The position numbers and the translations under genes are program-made. From Chitinophagaceae bacterium (GTDB lineage: Bacteria > Bacteroidota > Bacteroidia > Chitinophagales > Chitinophagaceae): a DNA stretch of 64,000 nt. The DNA lies in assembly GCA_016719165.1 (NCBI GenBank), contig JADKAJ010000001.1, positions 930,001 through 994,000 on the forward strand, given 5' to 3'. Shown piece by piece: positions 35,230 to 43,446 of this stretch (position 1 is the stretch's first letter; every line of letters starts with the position of its first letter). The notes under the pieces were generated by a model. The model saw only the letters and a program-made list of their open reading frames with translations. It searched no databases and had not been told where the DNA came from.

Positions 35230-36132
35230 TTAATAACCCGGAAAGATGAATATATTTTTTCTCCGAAACGTTAGCTGCCCGCTTAAAACTTCTGTATAAC
35301 CTGATACGATAGCATCATAATAATCCTTGCGAATATTGAGCTCCTCATACCGGTTACTATTTTCGTTTTCGCTACAAGCCATAGAACGAATCATATCTCC
35401 TAAGTCGGAAAAAAAATAACCAGGCATCACCGTATCAAAATCTACAGGACATATCAATTTCTCACTGGCTGTATCAAATAAAACATTACTGATCTTGGCA
35501 TCATGATGCATCACCCTTAGCCGGAACTCATCTGACTCAATTATAGTTTCGTAAAAATTGACATATCGCTCCCTCAGATTTAAATCGTCAATAAGCTGTT
35601 GACTTTTACGTACTCTTTCATTCAAACCACTATTCAGTGATTGAGTAAATTGTCTGAATCGCAAAGACAGATTATGGAAGTCAGGTATGGTAATATGCAA
35701 TTGGTTACTATCAAATTTGCTGAAACATGCTGTGAAACCGGCAAATATGTTAGCCACACCCTTTGCCTGAGAAATGTTATCGGCAATGTTCAGCGTTTTT
35801 GTCCCGCTAATAAATTCAAATACTCTCCAGTAATTATTTTGACCATCCCTGAAGAAAGTCTTATCGTTAATAAAATGTTTAGGTTCTGGAATAATAAAAG
35901 GGATATCCTCTTCCCGGAGGTATTTCCAGAGGAGCATATAATTTTGCTGAAGTTTCTCTGGCCTGGTAAAAACATGATGATTGATTTGCTGGAGTAAAAA
36001 CGAGCCCCCGGTATTATTGCAGGTTATTTTAAAAGATTGATTGATGAGTCCGTTTGTAACTGGCTCAACAATAAACTCATCGGATTGATTAGCAAAAACT
36101 TTCAGCGCTTCTTTATAGGATGCTTGACTCAT
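35230..36132 (-). CDS. Phosphotransferase (APH/choline kinase fold), frameshifted
   Basis: 300 codons from ATG 36130-36132 (MSQASYKEAL). Kinase-like fold: substrate loop GLINQSFKI, ATP-site region GSFLLQQINHHVF, catalytic loop VMHHDAKISNVLFD with HxDxxxxN, and metal motif PVDFDTVMPG. Probably phosphorylates a sugar or similar small metabolite; related proteins are annotated as N-acetylhexosamine-1-kinase-like or aminoglycoside phosphotransferase family. The frame ends prematurely after FIFPGY, and the expected C-terminus lies intact in the next frame. Confidence 0.8.
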   Translation of the reverse strand: MSQASYKEALKVFANQSDEFIVEPVTNGLINQSFKITCNNTGGSFLLQQINHHVFTRPEKLQQNYMLLWKYLREEDIPFIIPEPKHFINDKTFFRDGQNNYWRVFEFISGTKTLNIADNISQAKGVANIFAGFTACFSKFDSNQLHITIPDFHNLSLRFRQFTQSLNSGLNERVRKSQQLIDDLNLRERYVNFYETIIESDEFRLRVMHHDAKISNVLFDTASEKLICPVDFDTVMPGYFFSDLGDMIRSMACSENENSNRYEELNIRKDYYDAIVSGYTEVLSGQLTFRRKNIFIFPGY

Positions 36133-36201
36133 CAGCACTTGAAATTAGCCAATCAATATGATCAATCCTCTTTCAATCGTTTGCGGAAAATTTTGATTTG
36201 C

Positions 36202-36810
36202 CTAATGTATTCTGTCACCTCTTATCTCCAGAATTTGAATAATATCAGCTTCGTAGTCCAGCCATTCTTTCCACCTTCGGCGGACTTTTTCTTTATTGAT
36301 ATATGTTTCAGCCAGTTCAATAAATAGTGTATAATGCCCGGCTTCACTTTCCATAAAACGCCGGTAAAATTTTTGCATATACCCGTCATTCAATCCCTCG
36401 CTTAATCGTTTGAATCGTTCACAACTGCGGGCCTCGATCAGTGCCATTGTAAGCAACTGGTCAAGCATACGGCCTTCTGCATCGCCCCCTTTCTGTTGAA
36501 AATCAAACAATGCATTAGCGTATTCATCTTTTCTTTGTTTACCTAATTTCAGGTTTCTTTTTTGTAATTCTGCGAGTACCAGCCGAAAATGCCCCCATTC
36601 TTCGGTAACAATGGGAGAGAGTTCGGCTACCAGCTTTTCTTTGGAGCTGTATCGTTGAATCAGTGAAATGCAGGTTGTAGCGGCTTTTTGTTCGCAATAT
36701 GCGTGGTCAGTGAGTATTTCTTCTAATGATTTTTCAGCCAGATTGACCCATCGGGGATCAGTTGGGAGCTGGAGGCCAAGTATATTTTTAGTGTCCTGGG
36801 AGAGTTCCAT
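36202..36810 (-). CDS. miaE: tRNA-(ms2io6A)-hydroxylase MiaE
   Basis: 202 residues from ATG 36808-36810 (MELSQDTKN); the frame extends 19 codons further upstream without conserved sequence. Non-haem diiron monooxygenase that hydroxylates the isopentenyl group of A37-modified tRNAs. Metal ligands are visible as DHAYCEQKAA (Glu/His), EEWGHFRLV (ExxH) and ESEAGHYTLF (ExxH), on a ferritin-like helical bundle. Stand-alone gene. Confidence 0.92.
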   Translation of the reverse strand: MELSQDTKNILGLQLPTDPRWVNLAEKSLEEILTDHAYCEQKAATTCISLIQRYSSKEKLVAELSPIVTEEWGHFRLVLAELQKRNLKLGKQRKDEYANALFDFQQKGGDAEGRMLDQLLTMALIEARSCERFKRLSEGLNDGYMQKFYRRFMESEAGHYTLFIELAETYINKEKVRRRWKEWLDYEADIIQILEIRGDRIH

Positions 36811-36885
36811 AGCGTAAAAATAAGTTATGCCCTGAAAATCAGCATAAATGGGATGTAAATACCTCAAAAAAAGGGTGGCAAACCC

Positions 36886-36916
36886 TTTGCTGTTAACGTT
36901 ATCCGCCTTACCTTTG
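36886..36916 (+). promoter_or_regulatory. rpsO promoter
   Basis: TTTG at 36886-36889, a 19-base spacer and TACCTTTG at 36909-36916. Full Bacteroidota promoter; the leader is about 45-50 bases. Confidence 0.78.
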
Positions 36917-36932
36917 CCGCCTTAATAACAAG

Positions 36933-36956
36933 ATGAAAAAAACGGATGAAATTTAA
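36933..36956 (+). other. Seven-codon upstream reading frame in the rpsO leader
   Basis: ATG at 36933 encodes MKKTDEI and stops at 36954-36956, 11 bases before the rpsO start. It may be chance, since the A-rich leader is typical. Confidence 0.25.
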
Positions 36957-36967
36957 AAATTAAAAAG

Positions 36968-37237
36968 ATGCCTCTTACAAAAGAAAAAAAAGCTTCAGTT
37001 TTAAAGACTTACGCCGGTTCTGAAAAAAACACCGGTTCGATCGAAGGTCAAATTGCACTGCTGACTGAACGTATCAGTCAGATCAGTGGTCACCTGCAAC
37101 AAAATAAAAAAGACTTCTCTACTCACCGTGGACTGATGAAATTAGTGGGTGAACGCAAAAGTCTGCTGAACTATTTGCAGAAGCATAACCTGACTGGTTA
37201 TCGCCAGCTGATTGAGAAGCTCGGATTAAGAAAATAA
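36968..37237 (+). CDS. rpsO: 30S ribosomal protein S15
   Basis: 89 residues, the standard size. Binds the central domain of 16S rRNA early in 30S assembly. Seen: NTGSIEGQIALLTERI, HLQQNKKDFSTHRGL and KLVGERKSLLNYL, all hallmark S15 segments. It precedes pnp, the same order as in E. coli, with two hairpins between them. Confidence 0.97.
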   Translation: MPLTKEKKASVLKTYAGSEKNTGSIEGQIALLTERISQISGHLQQNKKDFSTHRGLMKLVGERKSLLNYLQKHNLTGYRQLIEKLGLRK

Positions 37238-37249
37238 GCAGTTCCTGAA

Positions 37250-37265
37250 TCCGCCCAGTGGCGGA
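37250..37265 (+). other. Small hairpin just after rpsO
   Basis: TCCGCC and GGCGGA around CAGT, 12 bases past the stop. No T-run; likely an mRNA end-protecting or processing hairpin. Confidence 0.4.
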
Positions 37266-37324
37266 CGTTGGGAGAGTCTTTAATCCTGGGTTTTCGTATA
37301 AAGAAACCAAGATTTTATATAAGC

Positions 37325-37364
37325 TATTCCCAATGTCTTCCGGATGTTGGGAATAACTGTTTTT
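37325..37364 (+). terminator. Possible terminator between rpsO and pnp
   Basis: TATTCCCAA (37325-37333) pairs with TTGGGAATA (37347-37355), 13-base loop, then ACTGTTTTT. Plausible terminator or attenuator inside the 277-base rpsO-pnp gap; nothing else recognised there. Confidence 0.55.
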
Positions 37365-37514
37365 GGGCTGTCAGGGATTTCGATGCTTTCATATGTTTCG
37401 TAAAGCCAATAGCGACAAAAACACTTAAAAAAAGGCACAGGAATTCAAGTGATTACCAGTAGCTCTCACAAAAATCTTCACTGGGTTTAATAAACCCTAA
37501 AATATTTAGAACGT

Positions 37515-39704
37515 ATGTTACAACAACCGATTCGTAAAACATTTGATATAGGTGGTGGCCGTATGGTTACTATCGAAACCGGCCGCCTTGCCCGCCAGGC
37601 CGATGGAGCCGTAACGGTTTCTATGGGCAATTGTATGATCCTCGCAACTGTGGTTGCTAACAGAGAACCAAAAGAAGGACAGAGTTTTTTCCCACTCTCC
37701 GTTGACTACCAGGAAAAATTTGCAGCTGCCGGGCGAATTCCGGGGTCATTCTTTAAAAGAGAAGCAAGGCTGAACGATTATGAAATATTGACCAGCCGAT
37801 TGATCGACAGGGCACTTCGTCCTTTATTTCCTGAAGATTATCTCTGCGAAGTGCAGGTGCTTTTGTCACTTATCTCCAGTGATCCGGAAATTATGCCCGA
37901 CGCCATGGCTTGCCTTGCAGCTTCTGCCGCATTAGCTGTTTCTGATATTCCTATTAAAGAAATTATATCGGAAGTAAGGGTTTCCAGGATAAATGGCGAA
38001 TTCGTTGTAAATCCTACCCGCAGCCAGATGGAGAAATCTGATATGGACTTCATCATTGCCGCAACCGAAAAGAACCTGATGATGGTTGAAGGTGAGGCAC
38101 AGGAATGCAGTGAAGCTGACCTTTGTAAAGCATTGGAAATTGCACATGATGCAATCCGCATACAAGTGAAGGCACAGGAGGAATTAAGAGATTTGGTTGG
38201 TGTGAAAGGGAAAAGAGAATATTCAAAACCTGCTACTGATGAGTCACTGAAAGAAAAAGTGTACGCTTTTGCCAAACAGAAAGTTTATGAAGTGGCAAAA
38301 GGTAAATTCAGTAAGCATGAACGCAGTGATAAATTTGACGCTATTAAGGTTGAACTGGTTGATTTTTTGAAAAAAGATCTGAACCTGGGTGAAGGTGAAA
38401 GTTTGCCTGATCTGACGAAGAAACTGACCTCTACTTACTATAGCGATCTGCAGTATGATGTGATCAGGGATATGATTTTGAATGAGAAAGTACGACTGGA
38501 TGGAAGAGACCTTGAAACAGTTCGTCCTCTTGATATGGAGATAGATGTATTGCCTTCTCCGCACGGAGCTGCATTGTTTACCAGGGGTGAAACACAATCA
38601 CTTACAACTGTTACCTTAGGTACTCCGTTAGATGAACTTTTGGTGGAAAGTGCTGCTAAATCTGTGGATTCGAAATTCTTTTTACATTATAATTTCCCGC
38701 CATTCTCTACCGGTGAAGTAAAAATGATGAGAGGACAAAGCCGCCGGGAAGTTGGACATGGTAACCTGGCACAGCGTTCGTTAAAGCAAATGATGCCAAC
38801 AGGTGACTTTCCATATACGGTTCGTGTCGTAAGTGATATCCTTGAGTCTAATGGTTCCTCTTCAATGGCCACCGTTTGTGCCGGTTCATTGGCGCTGATG
38901 GATGCTGGTATTCCTGTACCTAAACATGTAAGCGGCGTGGCAATGGGATTGATTACCAAAGACGACAAATATGCTATCCTGACAGATATACTGGGTGATG
39001 AAGACCATCTCGGTGATATGGACTTTAAGGTGACCGGTACTAAAGACGGTATTTGTGGAGTACAAATGGACATCAAAGTGGACGGATTGAAGATGGAAGT
39101 GATGCAGCAGGCACTGGACCAGGCTAAGCGTGGCCGTATGCATATCCTTGATGCCATGTATAAATGCATTCCGGAGGCCAGATCCGATGTGAAACCACAC
39201 TCTCCTAGAATGGTGAAACTGTTTATTGATAAAGAATTTATCGGTGCTGTTATCGGGCCAGGTGGTAAAGTCATTCAGGAAATTCAACGTGAAACAGGCA
39301 CTACGGTAAACCTGGAAGAAGTAAATAACAGGGGAGAAGTGAGTATTTTCAGTACGAATAAAGAAGCCGTTGATAAAGCTGTTTCCTGGATCAAAGGGAT
39401 TGTAGCGGTACCACAGGTCGGCGATGTATATGAGGCAACTGTAAAATCAATCATGCCTTTTGGTGCATTTGTTGAGTTCCTTCCTGGTAAGCAGGGATTG
39501 GTACATATCAGCGAAGTGAGCTGGAAACGTTTGGAAACACTGGAAGGATTAGTTCATGAGGGAGATGTGATGAAAGTAAAGTTGATTGGTACAGATCCTA
39601 AATCCGGTAAATTCAAATTGTCGAGAAAGATTTTGATGCCGAAACCTGAAGGCCAGGGGCAACCCAGACAAGAACAAACGCCACCACAAGAAGGCGCTAA
39701 TTAA
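37515..39704 (+). CDS. pnp: Polyribonucleotide nucleotidyltransferase (PNPase)
   Basis: 729 residues. 3'-5' phosphorolytic exonuclease of the RNA degradosome. Two RNase PH domains are seen (FFPLSVDYQEKFAAAGRIPG and, in the second, EVGHGNLAQRSL with catalytic GDEDHLGDMDFKVTG), an alpha-helical linker, a KH domain with GPGGKVIQEI, and an S1 domain (GDVYEATVKSIMPFGAFVEF). A proline/glutamine-rich tail follows. It is followed by a strong terminator. Confidence 0.97.
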   Translation: MLQQPIRKTFDIGGGRMVTIETGRLARQADGAVTVSMGNCMILATVVANREPKEGQSFFPLSVDYQEKFAAAGRIPGSFFKREARLNDYEILTSRLIDRALRPLFPEDYLCEVQVLLSLISSDPEIMPDAMACLAASAALAVSDIPIKEIISEVRVSRINGEFVVNPTRSQMEKSDMDFIIAATEKNLMMVEGEAQECSEADLCKALEIAHDAIRIQVKAQEELRDLVGVKGKREYSKPATDESLKEKVYAFAKQKVYEVAKGKFSKHERSDKFDAIKVELVDFLKKDLNLGEGESLPDLTKKLTSTYYSDLQYDVIRDMILNEKVRLDGRDLETVRPLDMEIDVLPSPHGAALFTRGETQSLTTVTLGTPLDELLVESAAKSVDSKFFLHYNFPPFSTGEVKMMRGQSRREVGHGNLAQRSLKQMMPTGDFPYTVRVVSDILESNGSSSMATVCAGSLALMDAGIPVPKHVSGVAMGLITKDDKYAILTDILGDEDHLGDMDFKVTGTKDGICGVQMDIKVDGLKMEVMQQALDQAKRGRMHILDAMYKCIPEARSDVKPHSPRMVKLFIDKEFIGAVIGPGGKVIQEIQRETGTTVNLEEVNNRGEVSIFSTNKEAVDKAVSWIKGIVAVPQVGDVYEATVKSIMPFGAFVEFLPGKQGLVHISEVSWKRLETLEGLVHEGDVMKVKLIGTDPKSGKFKLSRKILMPKPEGQGQPRQEQTPPQEGAN

Positions 39705-39708
39705 TAAT

Positions 39709-39734
39709 AAAACCCTGAGAAATCAGGGTTTTTT
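39709..39734 (+). terminator. Terminator after pnp
   Basis: AAAACCCTGA and TCAGGGTTTT around GAAA, followed by TT. It lies 5 bases past the pnp stop and 11 bases before the next ATG. Confidence 0.85.
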
Positions 39735-39744
39735 AATAGTGGCT

Positions 39745-40557
39745 ATGGAATACATACAAATTGACTTTCAAAATATCACATCCGAACAAACGGATTTGTT
39801 GATTGCAGAATTGACAATGATCGGTTTTGAAGGTTTTGAAGAAGGAGAAAATAGCCTAAAGGCCTTTATACCGCTTAGTGATTTTATTGAAGCTCATTTA
39901 AAGGAAGTAACCGACAAAAATAAATGTTCATTTACTCTATCGGTAATTAAAGAAACTAATTGGAATGCTGTATGGGAATCAAATTTTCAGCCAGTGATTG
40001 TTGATGATTTTGCGGGTATCAGGGCAGATTTTCATGAACCAATGAAAGAGGTTGAACATGAGATTATCATTACTCCCAAAATGAGTTTTGGAACTGGTCA
40101 TCATGCAACTACCTTTTTGATGTTGCAACAGATGAGAAAAATTGATTTTAAGGATAAAACGGTTTTTGATTTTGGGACCGGCACAGGAGTACTGGCTATT
40201 ATGGCAGAAAAACTGGGTGCAGCTGGAATTACTGCTGTTGATAACGACAAATGGAGTATTGAAAATGCAACTGAAAACATAGAAAGAAATAAGTGTAATT
40301 CTATCAGGGTGATTAAAGCTGATACCGCCTTATTAAATGAGCAATTTGATATAATACTGGCCAATATCAATAAGAATGTAATTCTGGATAATCTTTCAAT
40401 ACTTAAGGAACAATTAAAGCCAAACGGAGTATTATTACTTAGTGGTTTACTGAGTAATGATCAAAATGATATTATTGAGTCGGCTACTAACCTGTCCTTT
40501 CAACTTATTGATAAACAAGAAAAAAATAACTGGATCAGTTTACGATTGATCCATTAA
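39745..40557 (+). CDS. prmA: Ribosomal protein L11 methyltransferase
   Basis: 270 residues from ATG 39745; a GTG two codons earlier belongs to the terminator tail. Trimethylates ribosomal protein L11 using SAM. Seen: NWNAVWESNFQPVIV, the PrmA signature MSFGTGHHATT, SAM motif VFDFGTGTGVLAIMAEK, acidic post-II VDND and catalytic-loop ILANINKNVILD. No promoter element is seen between the pnp terminator and this gene, so read-through may matter. Confidence 0.92.
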   Translation: MEYIQIDFQNITSEQTDLLIAELTMIGFEGFEEGENSLKAFIPLSDFIEAHLKEVTDKNKCSFTLSVIKETNWNAVWESNFQPVIVDDFAGIRADFHEPMKEVEHEIIITPKMSFGTGHHATTFLMLQQMRKIDFKDKTVFDFGTGTGVLAIMAEKLGAAGITAVDNDKWSIENATENIERNKCNSIRVIKADTALLNEQFDIILANINKNVILDNLSILKEQLKPNGVLLLSGLLSNDQNDIIESATNLSFQLIDKQEKNNWISLRLIH

Positions 40558-40607
40558 TTCATCTTTATCTGTGGGTTAATTTAATGTTACCACTTCCTTT
40601 TTTTGCC

Positions 40608-40615
40608 TATTTTTG
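40608..40615 (+). promoter_or_regulatory. -7 promoter element for plsY
   Basis: TATTTTTG fits TAnnTTTG, about 44 bases before the ATG. No clear -33 TTTG. Confidence 0.45.
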
Positions 40616-40659
40616 TATCCCGGTTTGGTGAAAAACAAATCGAGTAACTACAACGTTCT

Positions 40660-41328
40660 ATGAACGAACTTCTTCTGATCATCCTTGCATATCTGATTGG
40701 TAGTGTGCCCACTTCTGTATGGGTGAGCAAGTCTTTTTTCAAAATTGACATTCGTGACTATGGTAGTGGGAATGCTGGCGCCACTAATACGTATCGTGTC
40801 CTGGGACCCAAATGGGGTACTTTTGTCATGATTATTGACATGTTAAAGGGGGTTTTAGCAGTTAAACTGGCACTTTTATTACCTGAATATGCTGATAGTG
40901 AAGTGAACCTTCAAAACCTGCAAACTGGTTTGGGGTTAGCAGCCGTTATTGGACACATCTTTCCAATCTGGGCTGATTTTCGGGGTGGCAAGGGAGTAGC
41001 AACCTTGTTTGGCCTGGTCCTGGGGATTTCTCCCTGGACAGCTTTAAGTTGTGTTGGCATTTTTTCTTTAGTGCTTTATCTTACACGATTTGTTTCCCTG
41101 AGTTCAATTTTAGCCAGCATTGCATTCCCTATTTTCATATTGGTTATTTTCAATGTTGAAAATCCGGCTTATCGTGTGTTTGCCATTGCGGTAGCTCTGA
41201 TGGTCTTGTTAACCCACCAGAAGAATATCGGCCGTCTGCTAAGAGGAAGCGAAAGCAAAGTACCAATTTTAAAAAACCGGGATCGTAAGCGGCAACGCCG
41301 TAATGAAGCTTCACAGAACAACGACTAA
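40660..41328 (+). CDS. plsY: Glycerol-3-phosphate acyltransferase PlsY
   Basis: 222 residues, integral membrane enzyme with five hydrophobic segments. Transfers acyl from acyl-phosphate to glycerol-3-phosphate, the first step of phospholipid synthesis. Seen: N-terminal YLIGSVPTSVWV, RDYGSGNAGATNTYRVLG (motif 1), GHIFPIWADFRGGKGVAT (motif 2) and the late LTHQKNIGRLLRG. The C-terminus is basic. Confidence 0.95.
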   Translation: MNELLLIILAYLIGSVPTSVWVSKSFFKIDIRDYGSGNAGATNTYRVLGPKWGTFVMIIDMLKGVLAVKLALLLPEYADSEVNLQNLQTGLGLAAVIGHIFPIWADFRGGKGVATLFGLVLGISPWTALSCVGIFSLVLYLTRFVSLSSILASIAFPIFILVIFNVENPAYRVFAIAVALMVLLTHQKNIGRLLRGSESKVPILKNRDRKRQRRNEASQNND

Positions 41329-41420
41329 GTCGGTAAAAAAATCTAAATTTAAAGTATCAAATATTTGTCATTGTGCCAACCGGGTATAATGTTTAATCGT
41401 CATTTCTAAAATTTACCAAT

Positions 41421-42233
41421 ATGATACGGAAAATAATCGCTTTTTTGGTTTTGACTGTACTGATTATCGCCTGTTCCAAAAACGCTTTGACAGGTAAAAA
41501 GCAACTGACCTTATTGCCTGAAACAGAACTGCAGTCTATGGCCTCAACGCAATACATGCAATTCCTATCTTCCAATAAAGTAGTTTCAACCAGTAATAAT
41601 AGAGATGCGGAGATGGTAAAGAGAGTAGGAGATCGTATTGTTAAGTCAGTTGAAAACTTTTATGCAGATAAAGGGATGGCTGATAAATTAGCAGGCTTTA
41701 AATGGGAAACAAATCTTGTAGATGATAAAACGGTTAATGCCTGGTGTATGCCGGGAGGTAAAATTGTTGTTTATACAGGTATTCTGCCCATTACCCAAAA
41801 TGAAGCTGCCTTAGCGGCAGTAATGGGCCATGAAGTATCTCATGCCTTACTGCAGCACGGTAATCAACGGATGAGCCAGGGGTTGTTGCAACAATTGGGT
41901 GGAGTTGCCTTATCTGTTGCAGTGGCCAATAAACCACAGGAAACTCAAAATCTTTTTTTAGGAGCCTACGGAGCTGGTTCGCAACTGGGAATATTACTAC
42001 CTTTTTCCAGGAAACATGAACTGGAAGCAGACCGGTACGGTTTAATTTTTACAGCAATGGCTGGTTATAATCCACAGGAAGCAATTGGTTTATGGGAAAG
42101 AATGGAGAAAGCATCAAATGGACAGAAACCACCTGAATTTTTAAGTACGCACCCATCCGAAGGTCATCGAATAGAGCAATTAAAGAAATATATGCCCGAG
42201 GCTTTGCAATATTATAAGCCGCTTGGCAAATAA
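41421..42233 (+). CDS. M48 family zinc metallopeptidase, lipoprotein
   Basis: 270 residues. Lipoprotein signal ends LIIAC. The catalytic site HEVSH appears in VMGHEVSHALLQHG and the third zinc ligand in HELEADRYGL. Related to periplasmic Oma1/YcaL/LoiP-type peptidases that act on outer-membrane proteins. The mature protein is probably on the periplasmic side of a membrane. Monocistronic with a strong terminator. Confidence 0.92.
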   Translation: MIRKIIAFLVLTVLIIACSKNALTGKKQLTLLPETELQSMASTQYMQFLSSNKVVSTSNNRDAEMVKRVGDRIVKSVENFYADKGMADKLAGFKWETNLVDDKTVNAWCMPGGKIVVYTGILPITQNEAALAAVMGHEVSHALLQHGNQRMSQGLLQQLGGVALSVAVANKPQETQNLFLGAYGAGSQLGILLPFSRKHELEADRYGLIFTAMAGYNPQEAIGLWERMEKASNGQKPPEFLSTHPSEGHRIEQLKKYMPEALQYYKPLGK

Positions 42234-42253
42234 TTTAATTGATTTTATACAAG

Positions 42254-42288
42254 AATCCCGTTCAAAACAGCTTTGAACGGGATTTTTC
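42254..42288 (+). terminator. Terminator after M48 peptidase gene
   Basis: AATCCCGTTCAAA and TTTGAACGGGATT around ACAGC, followed by TTTCTT. A 13-base perfect stem. Confidence 0.9.
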
Positions 42289-42301
42289 TTTGATCAGGGC
42301 T

Positions 42302-42322
42302 TAATAATACGCCGTATTATTA
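42302..42322. promoter_or_regulatory. Palindromic operator candidate before DUF3052-like gene
   Basis: Perfect 10-base arms TAATAATACG and CGTATTATTA around a single C. It ends 1 base before the -7 element at 42324, so a bound dimer would block the promoter. Confidence 0.55.
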
Positions 42323-42323
42323 G

Positions 42324-42331
42324 TACCTTTG
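42324..42331 (+). promoter_or_regulatory. -7 promoter element for DUF3052-like gene
   Basis: TACCTTTG followed by GC, an exact TAnnTTTG match; leader of about 75 bases. The nearest TTTG upstream is 31 bases away, too far for -33. Confidence 0.6.
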
Positions 42332-42409
42332 CACTCCCTGCTTTGAGAACTCGGTCGGCTATTTATCACGCTGGAAAGCTGACTGGAACCTTTAAAATAG
42401 CTTCTAAGT

Positions 42410-42856
42410 ATGTCACAAACTGTTTTTGAAAAGTTACAACTGGCAGACGAAAAGAATCTTCTAATTCAGGGTTTGCCCTCTTCTATTGAGAAACAATTCA
42501 GCAAATTATCCTTCTGCAAAAACATGACCCCGTTATTAAAAACACGGAAAATTGATTTTGCTCTGGTATTCGCCGTAAGCGAAAATCAGCTGAATGGTAT
42601 TCTTAAAGATGTTATGCCCTCATTAAAAGACGGTTCAAAATTCTGGGTCGCCTATCCTAAAACGACGTCAAAAATCGTTACGGATCTTAACCGTGAATGC
42701 AGCTGGAACCACCTGACTTGTGAAGGTTATGAAAGTATCGAAAGGGTGGAACTTGATCATGTATGGAGCGCTATGCGATTCACTAAAGGCGAAAATAACC
42801 GTGGTGAAGAGGTTATGTCAACCCGTAAGAGGCAAGCTGTTGCAGTTGCAGAATAA
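42410..42856 (+). CDS. DUF3052-like protein
   Basis: 148 residues, cytoplasmic. The central part IDFALVFAVSENQL ... LKDGSKFWVAYPKTTSKIVTDLNR resembles DUF3052 proteins (which carry a WxxYPK-type motif), and the ending KRQAVAVAE is unusual. Function unknown. It has its own promoter with an overlapping palindrome and a strong terminator, so it is a tightly controlled single gene. Confidence 0.6.
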   Translation: MSQTVFEKLQLADEKNLLIQGLPSSIEKQFSKLSFCKNMTPLLKTRKIDFALVFAVSENQLNGILKDVMPSLKDGSKFWVAYPKTTSKIVTDLNRECSWNHLTCEGYESIERVELDHVWSAMRFTKGENNRGEEVMSTRKRQAVAVAE

Positions 42857-42880
42857 TTTTCCGGATCTTAAAATGTATTT

Positions 42881-42911
42881 AGGTTTGTCGTAATTACGAC
42901 AAACCTTTTTT
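42881..42911 (+). terminator. Terminator after DUF3052-like gene
   Basis: AGGTTTGTCGT and ACGACAAACCT around AATT, then five T. It ends only 4 bases before the ATG of the CYTH gene. Confidence 0.9.
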
Positions 42912-42915
42912 AATT

Positions 42916-43446
42916 ATGACTTTTCTTAATGTAGAAATAAAAGCAAAGTGCAGGAATAGTAACAGGGTTCGTGAATACCTGCACAACAATGGTGCTGAGT
43001 ACAGGGGTACTGATGAGCAAACAGACACCTATTTTAATGTACCAAATGGAAGGCTGAAACTACGGGAAGGAAATATTGAGAATAACCTCATTTTTTATGA
43101 CCGGGGCAACCAGGCCGGCCCTAAGGATTCTCATTTTCACCTGGTAAAAGTTGAAGATGCGAATGGCTTGAAAGAGGTATTGACTAAATCAAACAAAATA
43201 AAAATCATTGTTAGAAAAAGAAGGGAAATTTATTATCTCGCTAATGTAAAGTTCCACATTGATGAAGTTCCTGAATTAGGCTCATTTATAGAAATTGAAG
43301 CTGGTAACATACTGGCTGATCTGTCTGCGCTACAGTTAAGAGAGCAATGTAATTTTTACCTGCATGAATTAGGAATTGAAAATGAGGACCTTGTTGAAGT
43401 ATCATACAGCGATATGTTACTATCATCAAATGGGTCTAACGGATAA
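42916..43446 (+). CDS. CYTH domain protein (class IV adenylate cyclase/thiamine triphosphatase-like)
   Basis: 176 residues. The CYTH ExExK signature appears as VEIKAK at the start, followed by charged strand residues typical of the triphosphate tunnel: RLKLREG, IIVRKRREIYY, FIEIEAG. Such proteins hydrolyse or cyclise triphosphates; CyaB-type cyclase, thiamine triphosphatase and inorganic triphosphatase cannot be separated by eye. Its 3' end overlaps the convergent dnaG by 11 bases. A terminator abuts the start. Confidence 0.8.
   Translation: MTFLNVEIKAKCRNSNRVREYLHNNGAEYRGTDEQTDTYFNVPNGRLKLREGNIENNLIFYDRGNQAGPKDSHFHLVKVEDANGLKEVLTKSNKIKIIVRKRREIYYLANVKFHIDEVPELGSFIEIEAGNILADLSALQLREQCNFYLHELGIENEDLVEVSYSDMLLSSNGSNG

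Noticed and set aside
37268..37462. 64-codon frame between rpsO and pnp
   Set aside because: It contains the terminator-like hairpin and shows no protein-like pattern.
37838..39287. Several long antisense frames over pnp
   Set aside because: Shadows of pnp codon usage on the other strand; pnp has full domain support.
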